From: an uncultured Chloroflexus sp. | GTDB taxonomy: Bacteria; Chloroflexota; Chloroflexia; Chloroflexales; Chloroflexaceae | DNA length: 64,000 nucleotides | Assembly (NCBI RefSeq): GCF_937951745.1 | Contig: NZ_CALFBQ010000049.1 | Location: forward strand, 1 to 64,000 | Direction: 5' to 3' | Shown: piece after piece, positions 1 through 10,196 of the stretch | Layout of the letters: every line of letters starts with the position of its first letter | How positions within the stretch are numbered: the stretch's first letter is position 1 | Translations under genes and position numbers: made by a program | The notes under the pieces: generated by a model | Database searches by the model: none | Seen by the model: the letters and a program-made list of their open reading frames with translations, nothing else | What the model was told of the DNA's origin: nothing

Positions 1-388
1 GAAACATTGCGGGTATCAAGAGGAACATCCTATTCCAGCCGGGCCGCAAGCTTTTTTGCGCAATGTGTACGTTATTGACAGATATATCTAGTTGACGATC
101 CTCAATACCACCACCATGGACTTCAAAGAATAAAAGATGATTGACATCGCTCAGCGCTTGCAGACGAATACGAGAGCGAGCGGCAAACCAACGAAATAAA
201 CCCTTCTCTCCACTCTCAACCGGCCCAATACCATAAACCGACACATCAGGAGGGAGATCAAAGGGAAATCGATAATGAAGTTCATTTGTGAAGAGGGTGA
301 CAAGAACAGGAGGCAAGACAAGACAACACAAGAGAAAAGACAATAGTTGTTGAGACATAAGGTTACGAGCACGGCGATAAACACTCAT
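1..388 (-). CDS. Hypothetical membrane-anchored protein, 3' end outside window
   Basis: An open frame runs from an ATG at 386-388 to the left edge of the window without a stop, giving 129 codons. The product starts with a short basic stretch (MSVYRRARN) and one hydrophobic segment at about residues 12-29, then a soluble, beta-rich region, so it is probably an anchored or secreted extracytoplasmic protein. No family motif is recognisable in the visible part. Base composition looks lower in G+C than the neighbouring murJ-like gene (judged by eye). It is divergent from the gene at 585, sharing a 196-bp upstream region. Function unknown. The open frame and codon pattern make a real gene likely. 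Confidence 0.6.
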   Translation of the reverse strand, partial: MSVYRRARNLMSQQLLSFLLCCLVLPPVLVTLFTNELHYRFPFDLPPDVSVYGIGPVESGEKGLFRWFAARSRIRLQALSDVNHLLFFEVHGGGIEDRQLDISVNNVHIAQKSLRPGWNRMFLLIPAMF

Positions 389-584
389 AACGTGACCTTC
401 AGCGCGAGGAATGCGTAAGCTAATTCCTTACAATCGAATGGCAGGACGTATGCATGATGAACAGCAATACTGCTCTGCTCGGCAATCGCTATGAGGTGAA
501 TTATAATCTATAGCGAGTGTACCACTCGAAGCGTGCCGACCACGCTCAGACTCAAGAACTCACCGCATCACAAAACTGAACGCT

Positions 585-2030
585 ATGCTCTTTCACCGTC
601 TCTTCCATACCCCACCCCACGCGTGGTCAACCGTCTCATTCACAACCAGTGAAGGTTCTCTCCTCTTCATGACGGCATTTCTTATCTCAGCGGCATTTGG
701 GGTCATCCGGCAAATACTGTTTAATGCCCGCTTCGGGATTGGCGAAGAAGCAGCGGCCCTCTACGCCGCGTTGCGTCTCGCCGAGACGGTAAGTACGCTG
801 ATTGCCGGTGGTGCGCTGACCAATGCGTTAGTGCCGTATGTGCTAATCGCGATGCGGCAGCACAGCAGCGCCGTTTCTACACTAATCAGCCGGCTCTTGA
901 CGATCGTGATGACAGTGGCTGTACCATTCACCCTTGTCTTCGGCATCACTGCCCCAGCACTGCTCCGTTGGCTCATTGCGCCGGGGCTTGATCCGGCAAC
1001 ACAAGCGTTGGCGACTCTGCTCACCCGCATCCTGATCGCCGAGATTGTGCTCCAAGTGGCGTATGGAGTCCTCAGCGCGGTGTTGATTGCCCGTGGCCAG
1101 TTTTTTCTGCCGGCGCTCGGCATTGCACTGCGGAATACGGTTATTATTCTCACGCTCCTCTGGCCGCAGGCGAGCATCGTAACTACAGCGATTGGCTCAC
1201 TCGGCGACTCGGTTATTCAGCTCTTGCTACTCGTGCCGGGATTATTACATCACCGCCTACGGCTGCGACCGGCATGGCGGCTACGCGATCCGCTCGTGCG
1301 CGGAACACTGCGGCTGGCAATTCCGGGTGCAATCTCAGGAACGATTAACTACAGCAACGCGATCGTTGACACAGCGATTGCCAGTCTAGGCGCACAAGCA
1401 GCCGGACTTGGCGCTATGCATAATGCGCTCTTGTTGGGGCATCTTCCCCAGCGACTTTGTGGCACAGCCATTGGTCAAGCAGCGTACCCATACCTCGCCG
1501 CTGCAGCAATTGCGCGCGATCGTTCCCTCTTTAAGCAGCGCTGGCTCTGGGCAACCGGCGCCGCCATTATGCTCGCCACCCTCAGTGGGCTAGCGTTGGC
1601 ATTCGGCGGACGCTGGCTCATCCAGATTCTGTTTGAGCGGGGTGCATTTGACAGCGCCGCCGGTGATCTCACCTTTGCCATTCTGCTGATCTTCGCAATC
1701 GGGCTGCCGGTGTACGTCATGGTCGAAGTCACCGGACGAGCGTTGATAGCACTCGGTGATGCGCGCACCCCTTTGGTAGCCAACCTTGCCCAACTCGCAA
1801 GCCGCATTACAGTGGCAATACCACTCTGGCCTACTGTCGGCGTCCTTGCGGTACCGATAGCCACGGTTATAAGCAGCATTGTTGAAGCCGTGATCCTTGG
1901 CGGTATGGTATTGATCCGACTACGCATACCGGCAGTATGGCAAGGAGTAGCGAACGAAGCGCAAGTGGTCGCGTGGCAAGATCGAGATGAGCAAAGCGGA
2001 CTGGCTGAAAAGCCAAAAATTGCTTCTTAA
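585..2030 (+). CDS. MurJ/MviN-type lipid II flippase family protein
   Basis: 481 aa polytopic inner-membrane protein with about 12-14 hydrophobic segments. The N-terminal block around residues 30-70 (FGVIRQILFNARFG, then AAALYAALRLAET and IAGGALTNALVP) matches the pattern of the MurJ/MviN branch of the MOP exporter superfamily, which moves lipid-linked peptidoglycan precursors across the cytoplasmic membrane. Length is near the usual 500-520 aa. No strong ribosome binding site precedes the ATG at 585. A downstream in-frame ATG at 669 would remove only residues before the first membrane helix. It stands alone, followed after 143 bp by a diguanylate cyclase gene. It could instead be a polysaccharide-flippase relative of MurJ, so no symbol is given. 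Confidence 0.8.
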   Translation: MLFHRLFHTPPHAWSTVSFTTSEGSLLFMTAFLISAAFGVIRQILFNARFGIGEEAAALYAALRLAETVSTLIAGGALTNALVPYVLIAMRQHSSAVSTLISRLLTIVMTVAVPFTLVFGITAPALLRWLIAPGLDPATQALATLLTRILIAEIVLQVAYGVLSAVLIARGQFFLPALGIALRNTVIILTLLWPQASIVTTAIGSLGDSVIQLLLLVPGLLHHRLRLRPAWRLRDPLVRGTLRLAIPGAISGTINYSNAIVDTAIASLGAQAAGLGAMHNALLLGHLPQRLCGTAIGQAAYPYLAAAAIARDRSLFKQRWLWATGAAIMLATLSGLALAFGGRWLIQILFERGAFDSAAGDLTFAILLIFAIGLPVYVMVEVTGRALIALGDARTPLVANLAQLASRITVAIPLWPTVGVLAVPIATVISSIVEAVILGGMVLIRLRIPAVWQGVANEAQVVAWQDRDEQSGLAEKPKIAS

Positions 2031-2173
2031 CCTGACTGTTGCCCGATCAACAAGACACCTACTACCAATAAAGCGTAACCCCATGCTTATCAAAAGGCAA
2101 CCATATCTCTCGTTTTTTGCGAAGATCATAGGCTATACTACAGAAAAACCGATCATCGATCGGGAGAAGTGCG

Positions 2174-4348
2174 ATGGCACCCGCAACAACATCATCAGAT
2201 TTGCCAGAGTCGCACTGGCTAGGATGTGACGATGCTGCCCTGAAAGCCATTTTCGATCAGATACCTCTTTGCATCTGGGCTGTTGATCGCAATTATCAAC
2301 TCGTATACGCCAATGCCACCTTCCGCTCTCGCCCACCAGCAGGCATTGCATCCTCACTTCACCTAGGCGCATCAGCACTTCCCCCTGAGTCGGCGGCTGA
2401 ACGCAGAGCACACTGGCAAGACGCATACCAACGCGCGTTCAATGGCGAGGCGTATACGGTTACAATCGGCGCCGACAGCTATTATGTACAACCGTTCCAG
2501 CACCCGAAGCTTGGCACCTTGGCCGTGGTTATAACGACAACGCCGCCTGCATCTACTGACGACAGCGTACTCAAAGCCGCCGTCGCAGCAATTCCCGACC
2601 CATTGGGCATCTACGAAGCAGTGCGCAATCTGCGTGGTCAGATCGTCGATGCGCGGATCACGGCGGTTAACGCAACGATGTGTAGCGTAACCGGGTACCG
2701 CCGCGAGCAATTACTGAACCAACGGTTGCTTGATCTCTTTCCGCATTACCTGAATGATGGCACCTTCGCCGATTTACGCCGGTTGATCGAGACCGGCGTG
2801 CCAGTGCGCCGGACAACTACCATCCCCAAGCCGTCTGGTGAACAACGCTATGTCGAGGTGCATGCCGGCAAGCTCAATGACGGTTTTGTGGCTGTTTGGC
2901 GCGATATTCACCACCATTATCAGCTTAATCATCGCATTCGCCAGCAGGCCGAATTGTTGGATCAGATCGCTGATGCAGTTATTGCCACCGATCTCAACTA
3001 TGTCGTCGTGAGTTGGAATCGCGGCGCTGAACAGATCTACGGTTGGACAGAGGAAGAGGTGATCGGCAAGCGGCTGGAAACCTTCTTCGAGACTCGTTTC
3101 AGCGATACGACAAGCGATGAAGCATCCGCCATCTTACGCGAAACTGGCCACTGGGAGGGCGAAGTTGAGCAACGGCGCCGCGATGGCAAGTACATCCCCA
3201 TTCACTCGATCGTGGTGTTCATCCGTGATGAGCAAGGCACACCAACCGGTATTGTCGCTGTCAACCGCGACATCAGCGAGCGACGCCATTTTGAGATGCT
3301 GTTGATGAAAACCAATCAGCGGCTTGAGGAAGCCATGATTGAAGCGCGCCGGCAAGCCGCCGAGATCCTGATGGTTAACGAATTGCACGACCTCTTGCAA
3401 GTCTGCCAAACCACCAATGAGGCTGCCGAAGTCATTGCCTTCAGCTTGCAACGGATCTTCCCACGCCAGAGCGGCTATCTGATGGTGCGGCAACCGGGGA
3501 CGGCCAATCTGAACCTATTGGCCGCTTGGAGCGCCACTACAACTGCCCCAACTTCGATGAGCATTGACCAATGCTGGGCCTTGCGGCGTGGCTTGATCCA
3601 CCGTACCTGCGCTGGTGAAGGTATGCGCTGCGCTCATATCCGTGCAGATCCTGACGATTGCACGTGTTGCGTCCCGCTCGTCGTGCAGGGAGAAATCTAC
3701 GGCCTGCTCCACATTGCCGGCACTGAATTACCGCGCAGCGAGTTGATCGTGATGACCGGCGACACGCTGAAGTTGGCGCTCTCTAATCTGGAGTTACGGG
3801 CGACATTGCGCGAACAGGCAATCATTGATTCATTAACTGGCCTATACAACCGGCGCTATCTTGAGTCAAGCCTGCCGCGCGAACTTCACCGCGCGCAGCG
3901 CGAGCAAACGCCGCTCGCGGTGGCGATGATTGATATTGACCACTTCAAGCAATTCAACGACCAGTATGGCCACGACGCCGGCGATACCCTCTTGCGCGAA
4001 CTAGCAATTATCTTTCGCGAGCATTTGCGCCAGAGTGATCTCGCTTGTCGCTATGGCGGCGAAGAGTTTGTTTTGATTCTGCCGGGTGTCAATCGCGCAA
4101 CTGCCCAAACGCGCTTGCAACTTCTCCGAGAGACGGTGCAGCGGCGGCAGATCTCCTTTGCCGGTCGACTACTTGGGCCGGTCACCATCTCGATCGGATT
4201 CGTGGTGTGTGAGTCAAATGACCAAAATGCGCATCTGATCATTCAACACGCCGACACAGCACTCTACGCAGCCAAACACAGTGGGCGCAATCAGGTGGTT
4301 GACTTTGCCGACTTACATCTCTTACCGTCTGACGAAGGGAACGAATAG
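2174..4348 (+). CDS. PAS/GAF sensor diguanylate cyclase
   Basis: 724 aa, with ATG after a GGGAG ribosome site. Order seen: PAS-like regions at about residues 15-110, 130-250 and 255-380 (the last with a typical DGKYIPI and NRDISERR ending), a short coiled linker, a GAF-like region at about 395-545 rich in cysteines (CAGEGMRC, CTCC), and a C-terminal GGDEF domain at about 555-715. The active-site signature is GGEEF near residue 630, with an RQSD inhibitory-site motif five residues upstream, so catalysis and product inhibition by cyclic di-GMP are both expected. No membrane segment is visible, so it is a cytosolic sensor. Its last 27 bp overlap the convergent beta-helix gene tail to tail. Confidence 0.9.
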   Translation: MAPATTSSDLPESHWLGCDDAALKAIFDQIPLCIWAVDRNYQLVYANATFRSRPPAGIASSLHLGASALPPESAAERRAHWQDAYQRAFNGEAYTVTIGADSYYVQPFQHPKLGTLAVVITTTPPASTDDSVLKAAVAAIPDPLGIYEAVRNLRGQIVDARITAVNATMCSVTGYRREQLLNQRLLDLFPHYLNDGTFADLRRLIETGVPVRRTTTIPKPSGEQRYVEVHAGKLNDGFVAVWRDIHHHYQLNHRIRQQAELLDQIADAVIATDLNYVVVSWNRGAEQIYGWTEEEVIGKRLETFFETRFSDTTSDEASAILRETGHWEGEVEQRRRDGKYIPIHSIVVFIRDEQGTPTGIVAVNRDISERRHFEMLLMKTNQRLEEAMIEARRQAAEILMVNELHDLLQVCQTTNEAAEVIAFSLQRIFPRQSGYLMVRQPGTANLNLLAAWSATTTAPTSMSIDQCWALRRGLIHRTCAGEGMRCAHIRADPDDCTCCVPLVVQGEIYGLLHIAGTELPRSELIVMTGDTLKLALSNLELRATLREQAIIDSLTGLYNRRYLESSLPRELHRAQREQTPLAVAMIDIDHFKQFNDQYGHDAGDTLLRELAIIFREHLRQSDLACRYGGEEFVLILPGVNRATAQTRLQLLRETVQRRQISFAGRLLGPVTISIGFVVCESNDQNAHLIIQHADTALYAAKHSGRNQVVDFADLHLLPSDEGNE

Positions 4349-6097
4349 TTTGACCGGTGCTTGTGTCACCTCCACGCTTAGGCCATTGCCAAACGCGCTG
4401 CATACGATTTCGCTACAAGCACGGAGACGAATGGTATAACGGCCCTGATCGAGCAGGATGCGGTTATCGGTAACTGGGAGCACCCATGTTGCGCCATCGT
4501 CGCGTCGCGCTTCAACTTCGTACCGCACTGCACCGGCCACCGGAGCGAACGACAACTGCACCAACGGCCCGCCGTTATGGCTGGCCAGTCCGATCAGCGT
4601 GGGTGGATCAAGCTGGCCAGCCGGCGCAGAGCCACCATACTCAAACGCACCGAGATCGCACGCGCCCACCCGCGCTGCACCCCGTTGATCGAGCGGCGGG
4701 CAATCAGCGCCCGCGTCAATCGCCGGACTACCAGCGAGAAGGGCAAGGGTCGGTAACGAGCCACCATGGTACGCTACGGCGGTTTCAAGCCGTGGATCTG
4801 TCTTAGTGATACCGCTTATGCAGGTGCGACCTTCAGGACTTTGCAGGTTACGGCTGCCGCGAAACGTACCGAAACACTGCATTGAGTCGTGGGAGCTACC
4901 GAGTTGATTACTGGCGATAATCACATTGCGCAACTCGACGTCAGCGCTATTACTGGACGTATTGTAGATACCGCCGCCGAGCCGGTCGGCGTAGTTGTGC
5001 GCAACAGTGACATTAATTAGGGTCGCTTGCCCACCGTTAAAATAGAGACCGCCGCCGTTGCCTTGATCGGCGGTTGGCGCATCAGCGCGATTGCCCACTA
5101 CGGTGAGATTAGCGAGGATGGAGCGATTCCAGCCGGCATAGAAGGTCGTCTGCGCGATCAGAATCGCACCACCGTTATCTTCAGAACGGTTATTAACAAA
5201 CGTCGAGTCGCGCAGCGTAAGAGGGCCATTGTGATGCATCAACGCGCCGCCGCTGGCTCGATTGTTACTGCTAAGGTAAACGACATTATCGGCGAAGAAG
5301 CTGCGCTCGATTTCAGAACGGTCGGGATGGTACAGGTACGAATAGACCGCACCGCCAAAATTACGCGCCTTGTTGCCGATAAAAATGCTATCACGGATCA
5401 CAATCTGGCCGCCAACACCTGATTGGCCAGCGCCATCGTTGTAGATCGCACCGCCAAACCCGAAATTGGCCACCACACCGCCACGTGAACTATCGTTGTT
5501 ACGGAAGGTCGAACGCAATACGGTGATCGGACAGCGCAGATTGTAGATGGCTCCGCCATTGATGCCGCGGTTGTTCTCAAAAAGGCTGTCTTCGATGTGA
5601 AGCTTACCAAAATGCATCGAGATAGCCCCGCCGCCTTCTTCATCAGTTCCAGCCGTGCTATCGTTGTTGCGGAAAATACTGTTGTAGATGAAGACCTGCG
5701 CGTTGAGGCCGGCGGAACGGATTGCGCCACCTTCGACGCTTCGCCCGTCAACCAACGTAAGATTACGGATAGTCAGAGTCGTGTCGTAGAGCCAAATAAT
5801 GCGGGTGCGTCCGCCACCGCTCAGCGTCACCCGCCCGCCCTGCTGCGGGCCACCGCCGTCGATCTCAGTATTCTGGCGCACTTCCAATTGACTCGAGAGG
5901 GTAATCGTCACGGGTTGAGGACCACAGTTGAAGGTGACCCGTCCGCCATTGGCAACAGCGGCGCGGAGTGCAGCTTCGGTGCAACTCGCCGGCGTGCCGT
6001 TGCCAACTACACCGGCAGCACGAACCGGTGTTGCTGTCCAGAAGAGAAGGAGGCCGAGGAGGATCAGCCAGTGCACCGGAGATGATAGATTGTTCAT
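4322..6097 (-). CDS. Secreted right-handed beta-helix protein (polymorphic outer-membrane-protein-like repeats)
   Basis: 591 aa. A signal peptide occupies about residues 1-28 (hydrophobic core LILLGLLLFW, ending VRA-AG). From about 60 to 430 it is built of repeated parallel beta-helix rungs with the recurring pattern F.NN...GGAI (for example SIFRNND, SLFENNRG, STFVNNRS). A conserved terminal module contains SPAIDAGADC and CDLGAFEY at about 455-480, followed by a fibronectin-III-like domain. The family includes extracellular and cell-surface proteins with choice-of-anchor Q type ends. A polysaccharide-binding or adhesive role is inference. It overlaps the end of the diguanylate cyclase gene and is read toward it. 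Confidence 0.82.
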   Translation of the reverse strand: MNNLSSPVHWLILLGLLLFWTATPVRAAGVVGNGTPASCTEAALRAAVANGGRVTFNCGPQPVTITLSSQLEVRQNTEIDGGGPQQGGRVTLSGGGRTRIIWLYDTTLTIRNLTLVDGRSVEGGAIRSAGLNAQVFIYNSIFRNNDSTAGTDEEGGGAISMHFGKLHIEDSLFENNRGINGGAIYNLRCPITVLRSTFRNNDSSRGGVVANFGFGGAIYNDGAGQSGVGGQIVIRDSIFIGNKARNFGGAVYSYLYHPDRSEIERSFFADNVVYLSSNNRASGGALMHHNGPLTLRDSTFVNNRSEDNGGAILIAQTTFYAGWNRSILANLTVVGNRADAPTADQGNGGGLYFNGGQATLINVTVAHNYADRLGGGIYNTSSNSADVELRNVIIASNQLGSSHDSMQCFGTFRGSRNLQSPEGRTCISGITKTDPRLETAVAYHGGSLPTLALLAGSPAIDAGADCPPLDQRGAARVGACDLGAFEYGGSAPAGQLDPPTLIGLASHNGGPLVQLSFAPVAGAVRYEVEARRDDGATWVLPVTDNRILLDQGRYTIRLRACSEIVCSAFGNGLSVEVTQAPVKLFVPFVRR

Positions 6098-6252
6098 TTT
6101 CTACCCTTGTGTAACGGTGCTGAGATGAAATTTCATTCATTTCGCAGGGTAGATGATTGGCTGGAGATGATCTACATGACTTTTGGGCTATATATGTAGA
6201 TAGGACTAAAATGGGCGAGCAAAGTGAATAGATTGTCACATTGGGGATACCA

Positions 6253-6338
6253 TAGGGGCACAGCCTGCTGGGCCCCTACGGTTGGATTGCTGCGGTGTAC
6301 GAAATGGTTAAGGGCACAGCATACTAGGCCCCTACGGT
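6253..6338. repeat. Pair of imperfect GGGGCACAG palindromes
   Basis: Two copies of a 30-bp hairpin sequence lie 56 bp apart: 6253-6282 (TAGGGGC arm at 6253-6259, GCCCCTA arm at 6272-6278) and 6309-6338 (TAAGGGC and GCCCCTA arms). The copies share most bases, including the trailing CCCCTACGGT. The second copy includes the metH stop codon (6332-6334). They look like dispersed REP-like intergenic palindromes. They may also act as a transcription end signal after metH, but no T-run is present. Confidence 0.6.
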
Positions 6339-9300
6339 GTGGATTGGGTATCGGTTTCGGCGCGTTCGATGGTGCTGCCGATGCTGAAATACTTTGCTTC
6401 GGGATGATGCACCACGATCGCGGCGGTACTTTGTTCAGGCACGAGTTGGAAGGCTTCGGTTAACGTAACCCCAATCTCTTCACCGGGCAAAATCTGCCAG
6501 AGCTTGGCATGTTCGGCGAGATCGGGGCAGGCGGGGTAGCCCCACGAATACCGCTTACCCCGCCGTTCATCGAGGCCCAGCCCTTGCCGGATGATACGGT
6601 TAGTGTATTCGGCCAGCGCCTCGGCTAAACTGACGCCGAGGCCGTGAATGTAGTAGCTGCGGCTGTAGTCGCCGCGCCGTTGCAATTCATCAACCAGTTC
6701 ATCAACCGCGCTACCCATCGTAACAATCTGGAACGCGGCGACATCATATTCACCGCTTTCGACGCTGCGGAAGTAGTCACTAATGCAGAGGCGCTCGCGG
6801 GCCGGCTGGCGCGGGAAGACAAAGCGAGTGAGTTCGCGCGAGCGGTTAGCCGGATCATAGACGATCAATTCTAGACCATCGCTCTGCACCGGAAAGTAGC
6901 CGTAGATCACTTTCGGCTGCAACCAGCCGTCACGCTCAGCCTCAGCCAGCAATTGGCGCACCTTCTGATCAAACTCGGCCCGCAGTTGCTCCCACTCAGC
7001 GCCTTTGGCATTCTTGGCCCCCCATTGCAGCCGGTAGAGACTGTTGCGATCAAGACATTCGAGGACATCGCTCAAGCGGATACGGCTAGTAGCCCGCCAT
7101 CCCCAGAAAGGCGGCACCGGCACCGGCACATCGGTGCGCACCGCCGAACGCACACCGGCAGCAGTGGCCTGCGACGCTACACCGAGTTCATCCAAGGCCA
7201 CCCGCCCGGTTACGCGCCGATGCAGCACATTCGCCGCTTCGCGGATCGTCTGCTCGATAAACTGCTCGCGGATAGCCGGATCGCTCAGCCGATCCATGGT
7301 CTCTAGCCCCTCAAAGGCATCTTTGCAGTAAAAGACGCCGGCGGGGTACGGTTCTTCCTCATCGACAAAGGTGATGCGCTGGCCGTATTGGCGATTGATC
7401 GCGGCACCGCCGACCAGCACCGGAATATTGAGTCCGCGCCGATACAACTCTTGCACACAGAGCGGCATCTGCTTGCTTGTACTGACCAGCAGCGCCGAGA
7501 GACCGATCGCATCGGCTTGCACTTCCAGCGCCTTCTCAATGATGGTATTAATCGGTACCTGCTTACCGAGATCGTAGACGGTGTAGCCGTTGTTGGAGAG
7601 GATGGTATTGACCAGATTCTTACCGATATCATGCACATCGCCGTACACCGTTGCCAGCACCACCTTCGCCTTGCTCGAACCTTCAATGCGGTCAAGGTAG
7701 TTTTCGAGCCGGGCGACCGCCTTCTTCATCGCTTCGGCGCTCTGCAAAACAAAGGGCAAGATCAGTTGGCCGGCGCCAAACAGATCGCCAACCTCTTTCA
7801 TCGCCGGCAACAGCACGTTATTCAGCACCTCAATCGCCGCCCGACCCTGTGGCGACGCACCCTGTTCATCACGCGCCGCCGCCGCCGGATCGCTGAGGTG
7901 CAAGCCAAGCGCTTGCAAGCGCTCATCAACTGCTTGATCAATATCGTCCTCGATCCCCTCTTTCTTGCGGTGCAGAATTTTCCAATGCAACCGCTGATCG
8001 ACCGTCATACCGGCAGTGGGGTCTTCGCGCTCGTTGTCGCTGCTGGCAGCATGCTGTTCAAAATAGGCGATAAAGCGGGCCAGCGCATCTTCGCGACGGG
8101 CAAAGATCAGGTCTTCGCACAGCTCGCGTTGTTCAGGATCGATTTCAGCATAAGGAGTCACGTGGGCCGGGTTAATAATCGCGGTATCAAGACCGGCGGC
8201 CACAGCGTGGTAGAGGAAGACCGAATTGAGCGCAGCGCGGGCATGCGGGGCCACACCAAAGCTGAGATTGCTCACGCCAAGCGTGGTAAAACAGCCGGGA
8301 ATTCGTTGTTTGACGAGCCGAATTCCTTCGAGCGTCTCGATCGCCGAGCGGCGCAGCTCTTCTTGACCGGTCGTAATCGGGAAGGTCAACACATCGAAGA
8401 CGAGCGCTTCGGCGGGCAAACCATACTCATCGCGGGCAATTTGGGCGATCCGCTCGGCGATGGCTACTTTGTGCTCGGCAGTGTGAGCCATGCCCTCCTC
8501 GTCGATGGTCATTGCAATCACTGCTGCACCGTAGCGCGCCGCCAACGGCAACACCTTATCAATCTTCGCGCCTCGTCCACCCTCAAGCGAGACCGAATTG
8601 ATCAGAGCGCGACCGGGATAGATTGACAACGCCGCCTCAAGCACATCAGCTTCAGTTGTATCAATCACTAATGGCAACTCGATATTGAGGGTCAGCTTTT
8701 TGATCAGGCGCGTCATCTGCTCTTTTTCGTCAGTGCGCTCGGTCATCGCCACACAGACATCGAGCATATGCGCGCCGCTCTCGACCTGCTCGCGGGCCAC
8801 TTCAAGCGCGCCATCGTAGTTGTCGCGCAGCAGCAGCCGCTTCACCTTCCGCGAACCGAGCGTATTCAACCGCTCGCCGATCATAGTGAGGGTAGCATCT
8901 TGGCGCAGCGCCGCGGCGCGAATGCCTGAACTGACGCTGGGAATATATTCCACCTGCCGCGGTTTGGGTCGAGGCACATCACCCAAGATCTGGCGCAAAC
9001 GGGCAATATGAGCGGGGCGGGTACCACAACAGCCGCCAACGACCGAGACACCGTAATCGAGCACAAACTCGCTTAGCGTCTCGGCAAACGGCTCCGGCTC
9101 CATCGGATAAACTGTGCGTCCCTCCACCTCAAGCGGCAAGCCGGCGTTGGGGATGCACGAAATCGGCTTACGCGAATGGGCAGTCAGATACTCGATCGCC
9201 GCCCGCATATGTTCGGGGCCGGTGCCACAATTGAGACCGATCACATCAACCGGCATCGCTTCGAGGGTGGCGATCAGCGCGGGCACATCGGTACCCAGTA

Positions 9301-9925
9301 GCATACGCCCAGACAGATCGAGAAAGACCTGCGCCTGCACCGCAATATCGGGCCGGTTGAGATCGAGCTTAGCCCGGCGGATGCCGTCGAGCGCAGCCTT
9401 GACTTCAAGAATGTCAACACTCGTCTCAACCAACAACAGATCAACGCCACCCTCGATCAAGCCAATCGCTTGCTCGCGAAACATGTCTGACAACTCGGCA
9501 AAGGTAATATTGCTCAGCTCAGGATCATCTGACGAGGGCAGCTTGCCGGTCGGCCCCATCGAACCGGCGACGTAGCGCGGGCGGCCATCACGTTCGGCGA
9601 AGCGATCAGCGACCCGGCGCGCTAGCGCTGCGGCGGCACGGTTGATCTCAATCGTGCGATCACCCAATCCCCATTCGGCAAGACGGAGGCGAGTGCTTTG
9701 AAAGGTATTGGTCTCGATCACATCGCAACCGGCCTCGAGAAATGAGGTATGAATCGCTTCAATCACATCGGGACGGGTGATTACCAGATAATCGCGACAG
9801 CCAAAGGTTGCCTCGCCGCCGTAATCCTCGGCGGTCAGATCAAAGGTATCGATCGAGGTACCCATTGCGCCGTCGTAGATCAACACCCGTTCGGCTAGAG
9901 CTTGGAGATAGGTTGGTCGCGTCAC
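6332..9925 (-). CDS. metH: Cobalamin-dependent methionine synthase
   Basis: 1197 aa from the GTG at 9925, chosen because a GAGG site lies just upstream. The longer frame from 10015 would read through a hairpin and has poor coding character. It transfers a methyl group from methyltetrahydrofolate to homocysteine via methylcobalamin. Domains in order: homocysteine methyltransferase (residues 1-320, zinc ligands in LNCGTG near 233 and GGCCGTRP near 298), pterin-binding barrel (about 340-630), cobalamin cap and Rossmann domain (650-885, DVHDIG near 765 with the axial histidine), and a C-terminal AdoMet reactivation domain (about 890-1197). Length and order match full-length MetH. No cobalamin or SAM riboswitch was seen upstream. 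metX and metY elsewhere in this window supply homocysteine. Confidence 0.96.
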   Translation of the reverse strand: MTRPTYLQALAERVLIYDGAMGTSIDTFDLTAEDYGGEATFGCRDYLVITRPDVIEAIHTSFLEAGCDVIETNTFQSTRLRLAEWGLGDRTIEINRAAAALARRVADRFAERDGRPRYVAGSMGPTGKLPSSDDPELSNITFAELSDMFREQAIGLIEGGVDLLLVETSVDILEVKAALDGIRRAKLDLNRPDIAVQAQVFLDLSGRMLLGTDVPALIATLEAMPVDVIGLNCGTGPEHMRAAIEYLTAHSRKPISCIPNAGLPLEVEGRTVYPMEPEPFAETLSEFVLDYGVSVVGGCCGTRPAHIARLRQILGDVPRPKPRQVEYIPSVSSGIRAAALRQDATLTMIGERLNTLGSRKVKRLLLRDNYDGALEVAREQVESGAHMLDVCVAMTERTDEKEQMTRLIKKLTLNIELPLVIDTTEADVLEAALSIYPGRALINSVSLEGGRGAKIDKVLPLAARYGAAVIAMTIDEEGMAHTAEHKVAIAERIAQIARDEYGLPAEALVFDVLTFPITTGQEELRRSAIETLEGIRLVKQRIPGCFTTLGVSNLSFGVAPHARAALNSVFLYHAVAAGLDTAIINPAHVTPYAEIDPEQRELCEDLIFARREDALARFIAYFEQHAASSDNEREDPTAGMTVDQRLHWKILHRKKEGIEDDIDQAVDERLQALGLHLSDPAAAARDEQGASPQGRAAIEVLNNVLLPAMKEVGDLFGAGQLILPFVLQSAEAMKKAVARLENYLDRIEGSSKAKVVLATVYGDVHDIGKNLVNTILSNNGYTVYDLGKQVPINTIIEKALEVQADAIGLSALLVSTSKQMPLCVQELYRRGLNIPVLVGGAAINRQYGQRITFVDEEEPYPAGVFYCKDAFEGLETMDRLSDPAIREQFIEQTIREAANVLHRRVTGRVALDELGVASQATAAGVRSAVRTDVPVPVPPFWGWRATSRIRLSDVLECLDRNSLYRLQWGAKNAKGAEWEQLRAEFDQKVRQLLAEAERDGWLQPKVIYGYFPVQSDGLELIVYDPANRSRELTRFVFPRQPARERLCISDYFRSVESGEYDVAAFQIVTMGSAVDELVDELQRRGDYSRSYYIHGLGVSLAEALAEYTNRIIRQGLGLDERRGKRYSWGYPACPDLAEHAKLWQILPGEEIGVTLTEAFQLVPEQSTAAIVVHHPEAKYFSIGSTIERAETDTQSTP

Positions 9926-9994
9926 ATCCGCCTCGTCAGATCTTCTAGAAAGGGAACACCGCAGCGCGTTCCTAGCTAAAATATCCCATAAACA

Positions 9995-10028
9995 AGCGCC
10001 GGCAGCCTCTAGCAACAGCGCCGGCGCT
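9995..10028 (-). terminator. Hairpin between the phoU-like gene and metH
   Basis: A perfect 9-bp inverted repeat (AGCGCCGGC at 9995-10003, GCCGGCGCT at 10020-10028) with a 16-nt loop. On the minus strand it is followed by TTGTTTATG, a weak U-tract. It probably ends the phoU-like transcript. Its position argues against the extended metH start at 10015. Confidence 0.45.
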
Positions 10029-10196
10029 GAGTCGTTTCACAACGTATACTATATCATAATAAGTGGTAAGCGCGCATAGAGCCGAGACACTCGCCAGGCG
10101 GAGAGATGGCTAGCACGGAACGATGGCGGGAGCAGCACAAGGTTTGTACCGGTAGGACGTATCATGATGTATCCCTGCCAGCCGCAGCGGATAGGC

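Noticed and set aside
389-584. Divergent promoter pair upstream of the flippase gene
   Set aside because: TATAAT at 502-507 was seen but no adequate -35 on that strand, so no promoter is claimed.
2031-2173. Promoter of the diguanylate cyclase gene (TATACT at 2134-2139)
   Set aside because: A -10-like word only; no -35 at a fitting distance.
7388-8626. Long plus-strand open frame (412 codons) opposite metH
   Set aside because: It lies wholly antisense to the conserved metH domains, has no ribosome site and shows no family motif.
10016-10196. Cobalamin or SAM riboswitch before metH
   Set aside because: Only a simple hairpin is present; none of the conserved B12-box or S-box sequences can be seen.
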